Positions 55,863-64,000 of a stretch of 64,000 nt of DNA are shown here, one piece after another; within the stretch, counting starts at the first letter, position 1; the number at the start of each line of letters is the position of its first letter. The stretch is from an uncultured Eubacterium sp. (lineage in GTDB: Bacteria > Bacillota > Clostridia > Lachnospirales > Lachnospiraceae), in contig CAJOMD010000005.1 of NCBI GenBank assembly GCA_905235555.1, positions 35,203-99,202 of the forward strand, read 5' to 3'. Both the position numbers and the translations under genes were made by a program. Under the pieces are notes generated by a model. It ran no database searches, was not told the origin of the DNA, and saw only the letters and a list, made by a program, of their open reading frames with translations.

Positions 55863-56723
55863 ATGAAAATATTTGTAACTGGCGTCAAAGGCCAATTGGG
55901 TTTTGACGTAGTAAATGAATTGAATAAAAGAGGACATGAGCCAATAGGAGTAGATGTAGATGAACTAGATATTACTAAAGAGCAGGATGTCTACCGGATG
56001 ATAGAAAAAGTAAAGCCCGATGGAGTGATTCACTGTGCGGCTTGGACTGCTGTGGATGATGCAGAAGATAATCGAGACAAAGTAATGGAAGTCAATGCCA
56101 AAGGCACAGAGTATATAGTTAAGGCTTGTAGAGATTTGGATATTCCAATGATTTATATAAGCACAGACTATGTGTTTAATGGAAAAGGAACTACTCCTTG
56201 GAAGCCAGAAGATAAAAGAGAACCACTAAATGTTTATGGGGAATCAAAATATCGTGGTGAATTAGCAGTGGAAGAACTCTTAGATAAATATTACATAGTT
56301 AGAATTGCTTGGGTGTTCGGCCAGAATGGAAAAAACTTTGTAGATACAATGCTTAACATTGGAAAGACGCACGATAAAATAACTGTAGTAGATGATCAAA
56401 TAGGAACACCTACATACACTTATGATTTATCTAGACTATTAGTAGATATGATAGAGACTGACAAGTATGGAACATATCATGCCACAAATGAAGGTGGATA
56501 TATAAGTTGGTATGATTTCACAGTTGAGATTATGAAACAGGCTGGTGAACTCAATGAAGTATATAAGGATGTGGAAGTGTTACCAGTAGGCAGCGAAGCA
56601 TATCCCGCAAAAGCTAAGAGGCCCTCTAACAGTAGGATGGATAAAAGCAAATTGGTAGAGAATGGATTTGAATATCTTCCGGATTGGAAAGATGCATTAG
56701 AGCATTATTTAAAAAGAAAATAA
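55863..56723 (+). CDS. rmlD: dTDP-4-dehydrorhamnose reductase
   Basis: 286 residues, SDR fold. The NAD(P)H motif is TGVKGQLGFDVVNEL, then HCAAWTAVDDAED, STDYVFNGKG and the catalytic Y-x3-K in VYGESKYRGE. WVFGQNGKNFV and GTPTYT complete the substrate site. Last step of dTDP-L-rhamnose formation. Here it directly follows rmlA, while rmlB and rmlC are 2.6 kb further on. Confidence 0.96.
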   Translation: MKIFVTGVKGQLGFDVVNELNKRGHEPIGVDVDELDITKEQDVYRMIEKVKPDGVIHCAAWTAVDDAEDNRDKVMEVNAKGTEYIVKACRDLDIPMIYISTDYVFNGKGTTPWKPEDKREPLNVYGESKYRGELAVEELLDKYYIVRIAWVFGQNGKNFVDTMLNIGKTHDKITVVDDQIGTPTYTYDLSRLLVDMIETDKYGTYHATNEGGYISWYDFTVEIMKQAGELNEVYKDVEVLPVGSEAYPAKAKRPSNSRMDKSKLVENGFEYLPDWKDALEHYLKRK

Positions 56724-56930
56724 GCATTATTAATAGATGGTTAAATTTGTTTATATAATATAGTTTTTAACATTGTGACTCAAAAGAAGACGAATCAGGA
56801 TATTTATCCTCTAATACTCTTTTATTATATTTTTCTCATTTTTACATTTTAAAAAGGTACTGTGGGAAATATTATAATTGTTATTATATATAGAACAGAT
56901 TAACCCAACTTAGAGAACAAAAGGAAGTCA
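56724..56930. other. AT-rich gap before the licD-like gene with a partial duplication
   Basis: About 207 bases without a gene. The segment TATAGAACAGATT (56889-56901) and the GGAAGTCATTG at 56922-56932 both recur within the first 30 bases of the following gene (56939-56951 and 56966-56976), with TAGAG between them in both copies. This looks like a damaged duplicate of the gene start. No clear promoter. Confidence 0.5.
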
Positions 56931-56936
56931 TTGCAA

Positions 56937-57859
56937 ATGTATAGAACAGATTCTTTTTTAGAGCCGGAAGTCATTGATGGATTTGAAGTGTCGGCAAAAC
57001 GAAAAAAAATATGGGCAGTAGAGATAGACTTGTTAGAACAATTTGATAAGTGTTGTAAAGATAATAATCTTGAATACTCTATTGCAGGGGGAACTATGCT
57101 AGGAGCAGTAAGGCATAATGGATTTATACCGTGGGATGATGATATTGATGTATTGATGGACAGAAGTGAGTATAATAAATTTTTAAAACTAGCGCCTTCA
57201 TATTTTCATGGCAAATATTGCTTTCAGTATTATGGAAATGAGAAAGAGTATTACAAGTTACATGCGCAGTTAAGAAACAGTGAAACTACAGCAATACTGT
57301 TACGAGATATTAACAACAATAATAATAATAATAAAATAATAAGGGAATTTTTATAGATATTTTTCCGTTAGATGCCTTGCCTGAGAATAAACAAAAAAGA
57401 GAAAAGTTTTTAAACAGAATAGAGAGAAGACTACAATTATTGTATAGATATGAAACATATTATAGTCATAAGAACCATTCATTACGTGGCAAATTATTTT
57501 ATAAATTACTAGGATTTATTGGAATCAAACGATACATTAAAAGAATTGAAAAATTATGTTGCAAATACTCTAAAAAAGAAAAAAAATATGTTGGAGATTT
57601 TGCCTTCCTTGGAACAAGGTACAACTGCTGGAAAAGGGAGTTATTAAAGAAAAAACAGGATTACATTTTCGAATACATTAGTGTTAAGGGCTTTGTTAAT
57701 TATGATTATTTTTTGAAAGAGCAGTATGGAGATTATATGATACCAGTGTATGGACAAAGTGAACATGGAGATGTTTTCTTTGACCCAGAAAAACCATATA
57801 CATATTATTTAAACGAAGGAAAAGATATTTTATTGAAATATGCAAACTCAGAGCATTAA
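56937..57859 (+). pseudogene. LicD family phosphotransferase-like gene, frameshifted
   Basis: The first frame (ATG 56937, or TTG 56931 nearer to AAGGAAG) has the LicD core: SIAGGTMLGAVRHNGFIPWD and DDDIDVLM, up to a poly-Asn stretch coded by (AAT)5 at 57318-57332. At 57342-57346 the frame is lost in AAGGGAATTT: adding one G would give GIFIDIFPLDALPENKQ, the usual LicD continuation, and the rest reads in the +2 frame to 57859. The first frame stops at 57356. LicD-type enzymes transfer phosphocholine or related groups to glycans. Overlaps the flippase start by 20 bases. Confidence 0.85.
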
Positions 57860-59294
57860 AAAAAATTTCATATACAATACACTTTATAAAGTATTAACAA
57901 TTATCACCCCGCTTATAACAGCACCTTACGCAGCTAGAATTTTTGGAGCAGATGGTACAGGTATACAAAGCTATGTTGGTTCAATACTTGCATATTTTGT
58001 TTTATTTGCTGGGCTTGGAACAGCTACTTATGGACAAAGAGAAGTAGCAATGTATCGTGATGATAAATTAAAATCTAGCAAAGTCTTTTGGGAGATAGAA
58101 CTATTATCCATATTAACAACTAGTTTGAGTTTAATTGCATGGATTGTAATGATATGTTTTACAGAAAAATACACTCCTTACTATTTGGTTCTTACAATGA
58201 ATATTATAGGAGTTGGATTTGATATATCATGGTTTTTTGGAGCACATGAAAGATTTGGGTTAATAGTGATTAGAAATACTATTATCAAAATAATAGGTGT
58301 AATCATTCTTTTTGTATTTGTAAGAGAAAAAAACGACTTGTTATTGTATTTAGGATTAACGGCTGCATCAGGGCTAATTGGAAACATTTCTTTATGGTTT
58401 AGTTTACCAAAATTTATATGTAAAATACCCTTAAAGGGGCTGAGTATAAAGAGACATTTAAAAGAGACTATGATCTATTTCGTTCCAACAATTGCTACCA
58501 CTATTTATACAGTATTGGACAAGACTATGATTGGTCTTATTACTGGGCAAGAAGTCGAGAATGGATATTACGAACAAACAAATAAAATAACAAATATGGC
58601 TATAACCGTAGTTACATCTCTTAATATAGTTATGGCCGCGAGAATGTCATATTTATATGCAGAAAAAAAATTTGATGAAATAAGAGATAGATTAAAAAGG
58701 TCAATTGATTTTACCATGCTGCTTAGTTTGCCCACTGTAGTAGGAATAATGGGCATAGCAAGTAATATGGTTCCATGGTTTTTTGGGCAAGGATATGACA
58801 AGGTTATCACATTACTTTATGTTTATAGTCCGCTAATTGTTATAATAGCTATTAGCAATTGTCTAGGAGGACAATACCTGACACCTTGCGGAATGAGAGC
58901 TAGAAGCAGCAAAGGCATAATAATAGGTTCACTGGTTAATTTGGCATGCAACGCAATTTTGATACCGGCATTTAAGTCTATAGGAGCTGCAATTGCATCA
59001 ATTATTGCCGAATTAGTTATAACAATTATTTATATGTATATGAGCAAAGGATTTATGTCATATAGAATATTATTTGAAAAATCATGGAAAAGAATCATAG
59101 CATGTGTTCCAATGTTCTTTGTTATTTTGCTAATTGGTAAAATGCCAATTGAACCAATACTTATTACAGTAATTCAAATAATTGCTGGAGCGACTGTATA
59201 CTTTGTAATGCTATTTATTTTAAAAGATAATGCAGCAAAAGAATTTATAGATAATTATTTAAACAAAGTTTTAAGAAAAATCAAAAGGAGCTAA
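57840..59294 (+). CDS. Polysaccharide flippase (Wzx-like), second copy
   Basis: 484 residues, 12-14 membrane segments. KNFIYNTLYKVLTIITPLIT and APYAARIFGADGTGIQSYV at the start, and GQREVAMYRDD, are typical of RfbX/Wzx-like flippases. The start overlaps the licD-like gene, with no clear ribosome site, so translation may depend on that gene. It is more AT-rich than the cluster average by eye. It differs from the flippase at 49908 (different N-terminal motif), indicating separate origin rather than recent duplication. Confidence 0.87.
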   Translation: MQTQSIKKNFIYNTLYKVLTIITPLITAPYAARIFGADGTGIQSYVGSILAYFVLFAGLGTATYGQREVAMYRDDKLKSSKVFWEIELLSILTTSLSLIAWIVMICFTEKYTPYYLVLTMNIIGVGFDISWFFGAHERFGLIVIRNTIIKIIGVIILFVFVREKNDLLLYLGLTAASGLIGNISLWFSLPKFICKIPLKGLSIKRHLKETMIYFVPTIATTIYTVLDKTMIGLITGQEVENGYYEQTNKITNMAITVVTSLNIVMAARMSYLYAEKKFDEIRDRLKRSIDFTMLLSLPTVVGIMGIASNMVPWFFGQGYDKVITLLYVYSPLIVIIAISNCLGGQYLTPCGMRARSSKGIIIGSLVNLACNAILIPAFKSIGAAIASIIAELVITIIYMYMSKGFMSYRILFEKSWKRIIACVPMFFVILLIGKMPIEPILITVIQIIAGATVYFVMLFILKDNAAKEFIDNYLNKVLRKIKRS

Positions 59295-59297
59295 CAT

Positions 59298-60326
59298 ATG
59301 AACATTATTGTAACAGGCGGAGCAGGATTTATAGGAGCAAACTTTGTATATTACGAATTAGAAAAACATCCAGAAGATAGAATTATCTGTCTAGATAAAC
59401 TGACATATGCAGGAAACTTGGAAACTCTAGAGAAAGCAATGAAAAACCCTAATTTTAGATTTGTGAGGGGCGATATTGCGGATAAAGAGTTTGTAGAAAA
59501 ACTATTTGAAGAAGAAAAACCTGACATTGTGGTTAATTTTGCTGCAGAGAGTCATGTAGATAGGTCAATAGAAGATCCAGGCATTTTCTTAAAGACAAAT
59601 ATATTAGGAACCCAAGTGTTGATGGATGCTTGTAGAAAATATGGAATAAAAAGATATCATCAGGTATCTACTGATGAAGTGTATGGTGACTTGCCATTAG
59701 ATAGACCAGACTTATTCTTTACAGAAGAAACGCCTATACATACATCTAGCCCTTATTCATCATCAAAGGCAGGAGCTGATCTTTTGGTATTAGCATATTA
59801 TAGAACATTTGGGCTTCCAGTAACTATTACGAGATGTAGTAATAACTATGGACCATATCACTTTCCTGAGAAATTAATACCACTTATGATTTCTAGAGCA
59901 TTAGCTGATGAATCGCTTCCAGTTTATGGCAAGGGTGAAAATGTACGTGATTGGTTATATGTGAAAGATCACTGCGCAGCTATTGATTTAGTTATGAGAA
60001 AAGGCAAAGTGGGAGAAGTTTACAACGTGGGAGGACACAATGAGAAGTCCAATCTAGAAGTTGTAAAAATTATACTAGAAAAACTAGGCAAACCAGAATC
60101 GCTTATTACATACGTGACAGACAGACCAGGACATGATATGAGATATGCTATAGACCCTACCAAGATTCATAATGAACTAGGATGGATTCCTGAAACTAAG
60201 TTTGAGGATGGAATAGAAGAAACCATTGAATGGTATTTAAATAATAAAGAATGGTGGGAAAATATTCTAAGCGGAGAATATCAAAACTATTTTGACAAAA
60301 TGTATAAAGAGAAAGATAGAGTATAG
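59298..60326 (+). CDS. rmlB: dTDP-glucose 4,6-dehydratase
   Basis: 342 residues, extended SDR. NAD motif VTGGAGFIGANFVYYEL, then NFAAESHVDRSIEDP, STDEVYGDLP (catalytic Thr-Asp-Glu) and YSSSKAGADLLV (Tyr-x3-Lys), with TRCSNNYGPYHFPEKLIPLM. Converts dTDP-glucose to dTDP-4-keto-6-deoxyglucose. RBS AAAGGAG. Followed by rmlC after 2 bases. Confidence 0.97.
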   Translation: MNIIVTGGAGFIGANFVYYELEKHPEDRIICLDKLTYAGNLETLEKAMKNPNFRFVRGDIADKEFVEKLFEEEKPDIVVNFAAESHVDRSIEDPGIFLKTNILGTQVLMDACRKYGIKRYHQVSTDEVYGDLPLDRPDLFFTEETPIHTSSPYSSSKAGADLLVLAYYRTFGLPVTITRCSNNYGPYHFPEKLIPLMISRALADESLPVYGKGENVRDWLYVKDHCAAIDLVMRKGKVGEVYNVGGHNEKSNLEVVKIILEKLGKPESLITYVTDRPGHDMRYAIDPTKIHNELGWIPETKFEDGIEETIEWYLNNKEWWENILSGEYQNYFDKMYKEKDRV

Positions 60327-60328
60327 TT

Positions 60329-60877
60329 ATGGGTAAAATAAAAGTAACAAAATGCGATATAGAAGGATTAGCAATAATAGAACCAGAAGTGCATAGAGAT
60401 AACAGAGGCTATTTTGTAGAAACTTATAATCAAAAAGATATGGAAGAAGCTGGTCTTAATATGAAGTTTGTGCAAGATAATCAATCTATGAGCACAAAGG
60501 GAGTGCTTCGGGGCCTTCATCGTCAGATAGAGTATCCTCAAGGAAAACTAGTTAGAGTTTTTAGAGGAGAGGTATTTGATGTGGCAGTAGATTTAAGAAA
60601 AGGGTCTCCCACATACGGTGAGTGGCACGGAGTTATACTTTCTGAAGAAAATATGAAACAGTATTATATACCAGAAGGTTTTGCACACGGATTTTTAGTA
60701 TTATCTGATGAAGCAGAGTTTACATATAAAGTGACGGATTTCTTCCACCCAGGAGACGAACAAGGAATTATGTGGAATGATCCAGATATAGGTGTGGAAT
60801 GGCCTATTCCAGATGGAATGGAGATCATTTTAAGCGAAAAGGACAAACAGTGGCCGGCACTTAAAGAAATTGAATAG
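60329..60877 (+). CDS. rmlC: dTDP-4-dehydrorhamnose 3,5-epimerase
   Basis: 182 residues, cupin fold. EPEVHRDNRGYFVETYNQKD, then VLRGLHRQ with the catalytic His, GEVFDVAVDLRKGSPTYG and YIPEGFAHGFLVLSDEAEF. Third step of dTDP-L-rhamnose synthesis. With rmlA and rmlD upstream, the pathway is complete in this window. Confidence 0.97.
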   Translation: MGKIKVTKCDIEGLAIIEPEVHRDNRGYFVETYNQKDMEEAGLNMKFVQDNQSMSTKGVLRGLHRQIEYPQGKLVRVFRGEVFDVAVDLRKGSPTYGEWHGVILSEENMKQYYIPEGFAHGFLVLSDEAEFTYKVTDFFHPGDEQGIMWNDPDIGVEWPIPDGMEIILSEKDKQWPALKEIE

Positions 60878-60943
60878 TCATCAGAATTGTTTAACATTTA
60901 AAGATATTTAATAGCGATTAATATTATTAACTAGGGGTTACCA

Positions 60944-62020
60944 ATGACGAACAAGAAGAAGATTTTATATTTAGTGGAAGCCATGGGTGGCGGAGTTGTT
61001 ACATATATAGAAACTCTCGCCAATGGCTTAATTGACGAGTTTGATTTTACAATAGCCTATGGTCAAAGAGACCAAACTCCAGATGATTTAGCAAATCATT
61101 TTGACAAAAGAGTGAAATTGGTAGAAATTAAAAACTTTACCCGTCCAGTAAATCCTGTTAAGGATTTTTTAGCACAAAAGGAAATTAAAAAATTAATAAA
61201 AGAAGAAAAACCAGACTTAGTTCATCTTCATTCTTCTAAAGCAGGAGCACTGGGCAGACTATTTTTATGTAAGGGTGATTATAAAATGATCTATACTCCT
61301 CACGGATATAGTTTTCTAATGCAAGATTCTAAATTGATAATGAGAAAAGCTTATTATTTGGTAGAAAAAATATGTGGAAGAAAAAAATGCTTAACAGTTG
61401 CTTGCGGTAGAGGTGAATGGGAAGAGGGATTGAAAGTATGTAAGGAAAGTACCTTTATAAGCAATGGCGTGGATACAAGATTTATCGACGCGGTTTTAAA
61501 TGATGATGAAAAAAAAGATGATAAATTTAAAGTATATACTGTAGGAAGAGTAGAATTCCAAAAAAACCCAGAATTGTTTAATGAGATAGCAGAACTATTG
61601 CCCGGTATAGAGTTTGTATGGATAGGACAAGGTGAACTAGAAAAAAAATTAACGAGCCCTAATATTAAGGTAACTGGTTGGATGACTAGAGAAGAAGTTT
61701 TTGAAAAAGCAAATCAGTGCGACGTCTTTATTCTACCATCTAGATGGGAGGGACTCCCATTGGCATTACTTGAAGCTATGTATATGAAAAAGATATGCAT
61801 AGTGAGTGATGTGGTGGGCAATAGAGATATTGTCAATAATGGTGTTAATGGTTTTATTTGTGAAACAGCGGAGGAGTTTGCTGAAGTAATCAAACAACTT
61901 GAAATAAGAATTGATGATAAGATAATTAATAATGCATATGAAACTATAGTAGATCATTATAATGATGGTTGGTTATGCGAAAGATATAAAGATTTATACT
62001 TAGAGGTTTTGGAGAAGTAG
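60944..62020 (+). CDS. Family 4 glycosyltransferase
   Basis: 358 residues of GT-B fold. LVEAMGGGVVTYIETLANGL at the start, LVHLHSSKAGALGRLF and YTPHGYSFLM in the acceptor domain, and FILPSRWEGLPLALLEAMYM with the donor-site Glu pair. Related to capsule and wall-teichoic glycosyltransferases, some of which use UDP-GalNAc or UDP-Gal; donor not deducible. RBS AGGGG at 60933-60937. Confidence 0.88.
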   Translation: MTNKKKILYLVEAMGGGVVTYIETLANGLIDEFDFTIAYGQRDQTPDDLANHFDKRVKLVEIKNFTRPVNPVKDFLAQKEIKKLIKEEKPDLVHLHSSKAGALGRLFLCKGDYKMIYTPHGYSFLMQDSKLIMRKAYYLVEKICGRKKCLTVACGRGEWEEGLKVCKESTFISNGVDTRFIDAVLNDDEKKDDKFKVYTVGRVEFQKNPELFNEIAELLPGIEFVWIGQGELEKKLTSPNIKVTGWMTREEVFEKANQCDVFILPSRWEGLPLALLEAMYMKKICIVSDVVGNRDIVNNGVNGFICETAEEFAEVIKQLEIRIDDKIINNAYETIVDHYNDGWLCERYKDLYLEVLEK

Positions 62021-62021
62021 A

Positions 62022-63662
62022 TTGGAATCACAGACTAGTGATAAAAAAATAAATGTTTTAGTACTTATAACAGCTATGGATAGGGCTGGTGCTGAAACAA
62101 TGATGATGAATTATCTCCGTCATATCGACAGAGACAAAATTCATATGGATTTTGTACTTAATAGAAATTACGAAAGTGATTATGAAAAAGAAATAAAAGA
62201 ATTAGGTAGTAAGGTTTATCATCTAAGCCCTATTTATCCAAATACTGTAAGAGAATACAAAAAAGAATTTAAAAAATTTTTAAGAGAACATCCCAACTAT
62301 GATGTTATACATTCGAACTTAGAGGAGAGAAGCGCATATCCTTTAGCTATTGCAAAAAGAGCAGGAATTGACCTTAGAATTGTTCACGCGCATTCTAACC
62401 TTAAGCATGTTGATATTAAATATATATTTAGACTTTACCTTAGAAGAAAACTAAGAGGTAAATACACACATTCCTTTGCTTGTAGTAGAGGAACAGCCAA
62501 ATGGCTTTTTGGCGACGACAAAAAAACAATCATAGTTAGAAATGCCATAGATACTGAAGAGTTTAAGTATGATGAGAATCTAAGAAGAAAAGCAAGAGAA
62601 GAATTAGAAATAGATGACGATACTATCTTGATTGGTCACGTAGGAAGATTTTCTTATGAGAAGAATCACAAATACTTGTTAAGGGCATTTGCCGAAGTCA
62701 ATAAGATGAAGCCTAACAGTAGATTAGTGTTAATAGGCGGAGGTAAAAACAAAAGTGAGTTAAGGCTTAAAGATGATATTATTCAGACGATTGAGGAATT
62801 AAACCTAGAAGATAAGGTCATGATGTTGGGGGTAAGAGATGATATGCCATACATTATGCAAGCGATAGATATATTTGCACTCCCATCACTAAGTGAAGGT
62901 TTTCCTCTTACTTTAATGGAGGCACAGGCATTAGGGCTTAAATGTTTAGTCTCTGACAATGTTCCTAAAGAGTGTAATGTGACAGGGGAAGTTAAGTATT
63001 TATCAACAAATACATCACCAGAGGAAGTGGCATGGGAATTACTAGTGTTGAAAGACAAAAAGGTAGACCCAATCGAGATGAACAGAAAAGTGAAGGCTGC
63101 AGGATATGATATAAAAACTAATGCGATGTGGCTAGAGAGGGTTTACTCGAAAGCAATTCTGAATGAACAGGAAGAATCATCTAAAGTACTTAAACCAAAT
63201 GATAGGAGAATGAAGCTTATGAAAGCTTGGTATCACTTTAAGGCAAGAATAAAGAAAATAGTATACAAGATTATATATGGAAAGAGACTTAAAATAGGTA
63301 AAGGCACAACTTGGAGACATGGGTTCCATATAACTATAGAAGGCGGACAGGTAGAAATAGGAAAAGATTGTTTCTTTAATAATTATTGTTCTATCAATTC
63401 ACTAAAGAAGGTGACAATAGGCGATGGAACAATCTTTGGTTCAAACTGTCATATATACGACCACAACCATAGATTTAGTGATGCGGATACATCTATCAAA
63501 GCGCAGGGTTATACATTGGGAGAAACACATATTGGAAAACACTGTTGGTTTGGAACTAATGTAGTTGTGCTAAAGGGTGTAACTATAGGCGACAACTGCG
63601 TGATAGGTGCAGGAGTAGTAGTAAGTAGTGATGTGCCTGAAGGCACTGTTATTTCAAAATAA
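62022..63662 (+). CDS. Glycosyltransferase (GT4) fused to a hexapeptide-repeat acetyltransferase
   Basis: 546 residues starting at TTG 62022, with GGAGAAG just upstream, inside the end of the previous gene. Residues ~1-375 are GT4: ITAMDRAGAETMMMNYLRHI, VHAHSN, IGHVGRFSYEKNHKYLLRAF, LPSLSEGFPLTLMEAQALGL. Residues ~415-546 are a left-handed beta-helix acyltransferase: IGDGTIFGSNCHIYDHNHRF, HIGKHCWFGTNVVVLKGV and CVIGAGVVVSSDVPEGT. The two parts suggest that a sugar is added and then O-acetylated by one protein; order and acceptor are inferred. The next gene is a close paralogue of its first part. Confidence 0.87.
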   Translation: MESQTSDKKINVLVLITAMDRAGAETMMMNYLRHIDRDKIHMDFVLNRNYESDYEKEIKELGSKVYHLSPIYPNTVREYKKEFKKFLREHPNYDVIHSNLEERSAYPLAIAKRAGIDLRIVHAHSNLKHVDIKYIFRLYLRRKLRGKYTHSFACSRGTAKWLFGDDKKTIIVRNAIDTEEFKYDENLRRKAREELEIDDDTILIGHVGRFSYEKNHKYLLRAFAEVNKMKPNSRLVLIGGGKNKSELRLKDDIIQTIEELNLEDKVMMLGVRDDMPYIMQAIDIFALPSLSEGFPLTLMEAQALGLKCLVSDNVPKECNVTGEVKYLSTNTSPEEVAWELLVLKDKKVDPIEMNRKVKAAGYDIKTNAMWLERVYSKAILNEQEESSKVLKPNDRRMKLMKAWYHFKARIKKIVYKIIYGKRLKIGKGTTWRHGFHITIEGGQVEIGKDCFFNNYCSINSLKKVTIGDGTIFGSNCHIYDHNHRFSDADTSIKAQGYTLGETHIGKHCWFGTNVVVLKGVTIGDNCVIGAGVVVSSDVPEGTVISK

Positions 63663-63677
63663 TAATTAGGAAGACAT

Positions 63678-64000
63678 ATGATTAAAGTATTAGTATTAGA
63701 TACAGTCATGGATCGTGGTGGAGCAGAAACTATGATTATGAACTATATGAGAAATATTAATAGAGAAGAGATTTCTTTTGATTTCTTAACTAATAGAAAC
63801 TATCGTGCTGCTTATGAAGACGAGATAGAGTCTTTAGGTGGCAAGGTTTATAATATGGCTCCTCAGTTACCAGGACATTTTAGACAGTACAAAAAAGAAA
63901 TGAAGGAGTTCTTAAAAGAACATCCAGAGTATAGAATTATACATTCCAACTTAGAGGAGAGAAGTTACCTTCCCTTGAAAGCTGCAAAGAAAGCAGGAGT
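63678..64000 (+). CDS. Family 4 glycosyltransferase, paralogue of the preceding gene (5' part)
   Basis: The gene runs off the window end; 107 residues are visible. ATG 63678 follows TTAGGAAG. VLVLDTVMDRGGAETMIMNY, DFLTNRNYRAAYEDEIESLG and IIHSNLEERSYLPLKAAKKA match the start of the fused protein at 62022 residue by residue over long stretches, so this is a tandem duplicate that has diverged. Whether it too carries an acetyltransferase domain cannot be seen. Confidence 0.88.
   Translation, partial: MIKVLVLDTVMDRGGAETMIMNYMRNINREEISFDFLTNRNYRAAYEDEIESLGGKVYNMAPQLPGHFRQYKKEMKEFLKEHPEYRIIHSNLEERSYLPLKAAKKAG

Noticed and set aside
51435..57859. A choline-phosphate (licABCD) pathway
   Set aside because: A kinase-like and a licD-like gene exist, but no cytidylyltransferase or choline transporter is seen and both genes are broken.

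Overview
The window reads as a chromosomal segment of a low-GC Gram-positive anaerobe of the class Clostridia, most likely family Lachnospiraceae. The evidence is the AT-rich composition, strong AGGAGG-type ribosome binding sites, the glgC-glgD pair, spoVG, the DnaD/DnaI-type primosome genes, a domain-permuted GH3 glucosidase like those of rumen and gut Clostridia, and lysine-rich secreted proteins. The family placement is an inference from gene content; no 16S gene is present.

Layout. 0-5 kb: end of a CvpA-like membrane gene, tRNA-Cys, two secreted wall proteins (one an NlpC/P60 hydrolase), then rpsF-ssb-rpsR. 5-9 kb: a fused DUF975/CmpB membrane protein and a leftward phenylacetate-CoA ligase/ACT-domain pair. 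9-16 kb: permuted GH3 beta-glucosidase and two secreted beta-helix proteins. 16-26 kb: aconitase-family hydratase, glgB, an anchored unknown protein, and the yhaO-yhaN nuclease/ATPase pair. 25.8-31 kb, leftward: prs, dnaI-like loader and dnaD-like gene as one group, then murC. 31-39 kb, rightward: glgC, a broken glgD, spoVG, pth-mfd and a SurA/PrsA-like lipoprotein.

39-64 kb is one long rightward surface-polysaccharide cluster. It starts with a polyprenyl-phosphate sugar transferase. Glycosyltransferases of several families follow (DUF1972/GT4, GT4, GT32, GT2, GT8), with a Wzy-like polymerase, two Wzx-like flippases, the complete dTDP-L-rhamnose set (rmlA, rmlD, rmlB, rmlC), a broken small-molecule kinase, a broken LicD-type transferase and a glycosyltransferase fused to an acetyltransferase. 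A tandem paralogue of that last gene runs off the end of the window. The product is inferred to be a rhamnose-containing, Wzx/Wzy-assembled polysaccharide. Genes unrelated to glycans (ridA, vanZ-like, an AAA/DUF4143 ATPase preceded by 23-bp tandem repeats) sit inside it, and the rml genes are split by a licD-flippase insert, so the locus looks mosaic.

Three genes are broken by short deletions or frameshifts: glgD, the kinase and licD. The glgD lesion can be measured against the adjacent glgC: seven codons are missing and the frame is lost. No transposase, integrase, CRISPR array or rRNA gene was seen. I did not find a clear new defence or metabolic system. The most novel-looking items are the lysine-rich surface module shared by two secreted proteins, the nucleotidyltransferase-kinase fusion in the glycan cluster, the hydratase leader, and the operator-like palindrome on the spoVG promoter.
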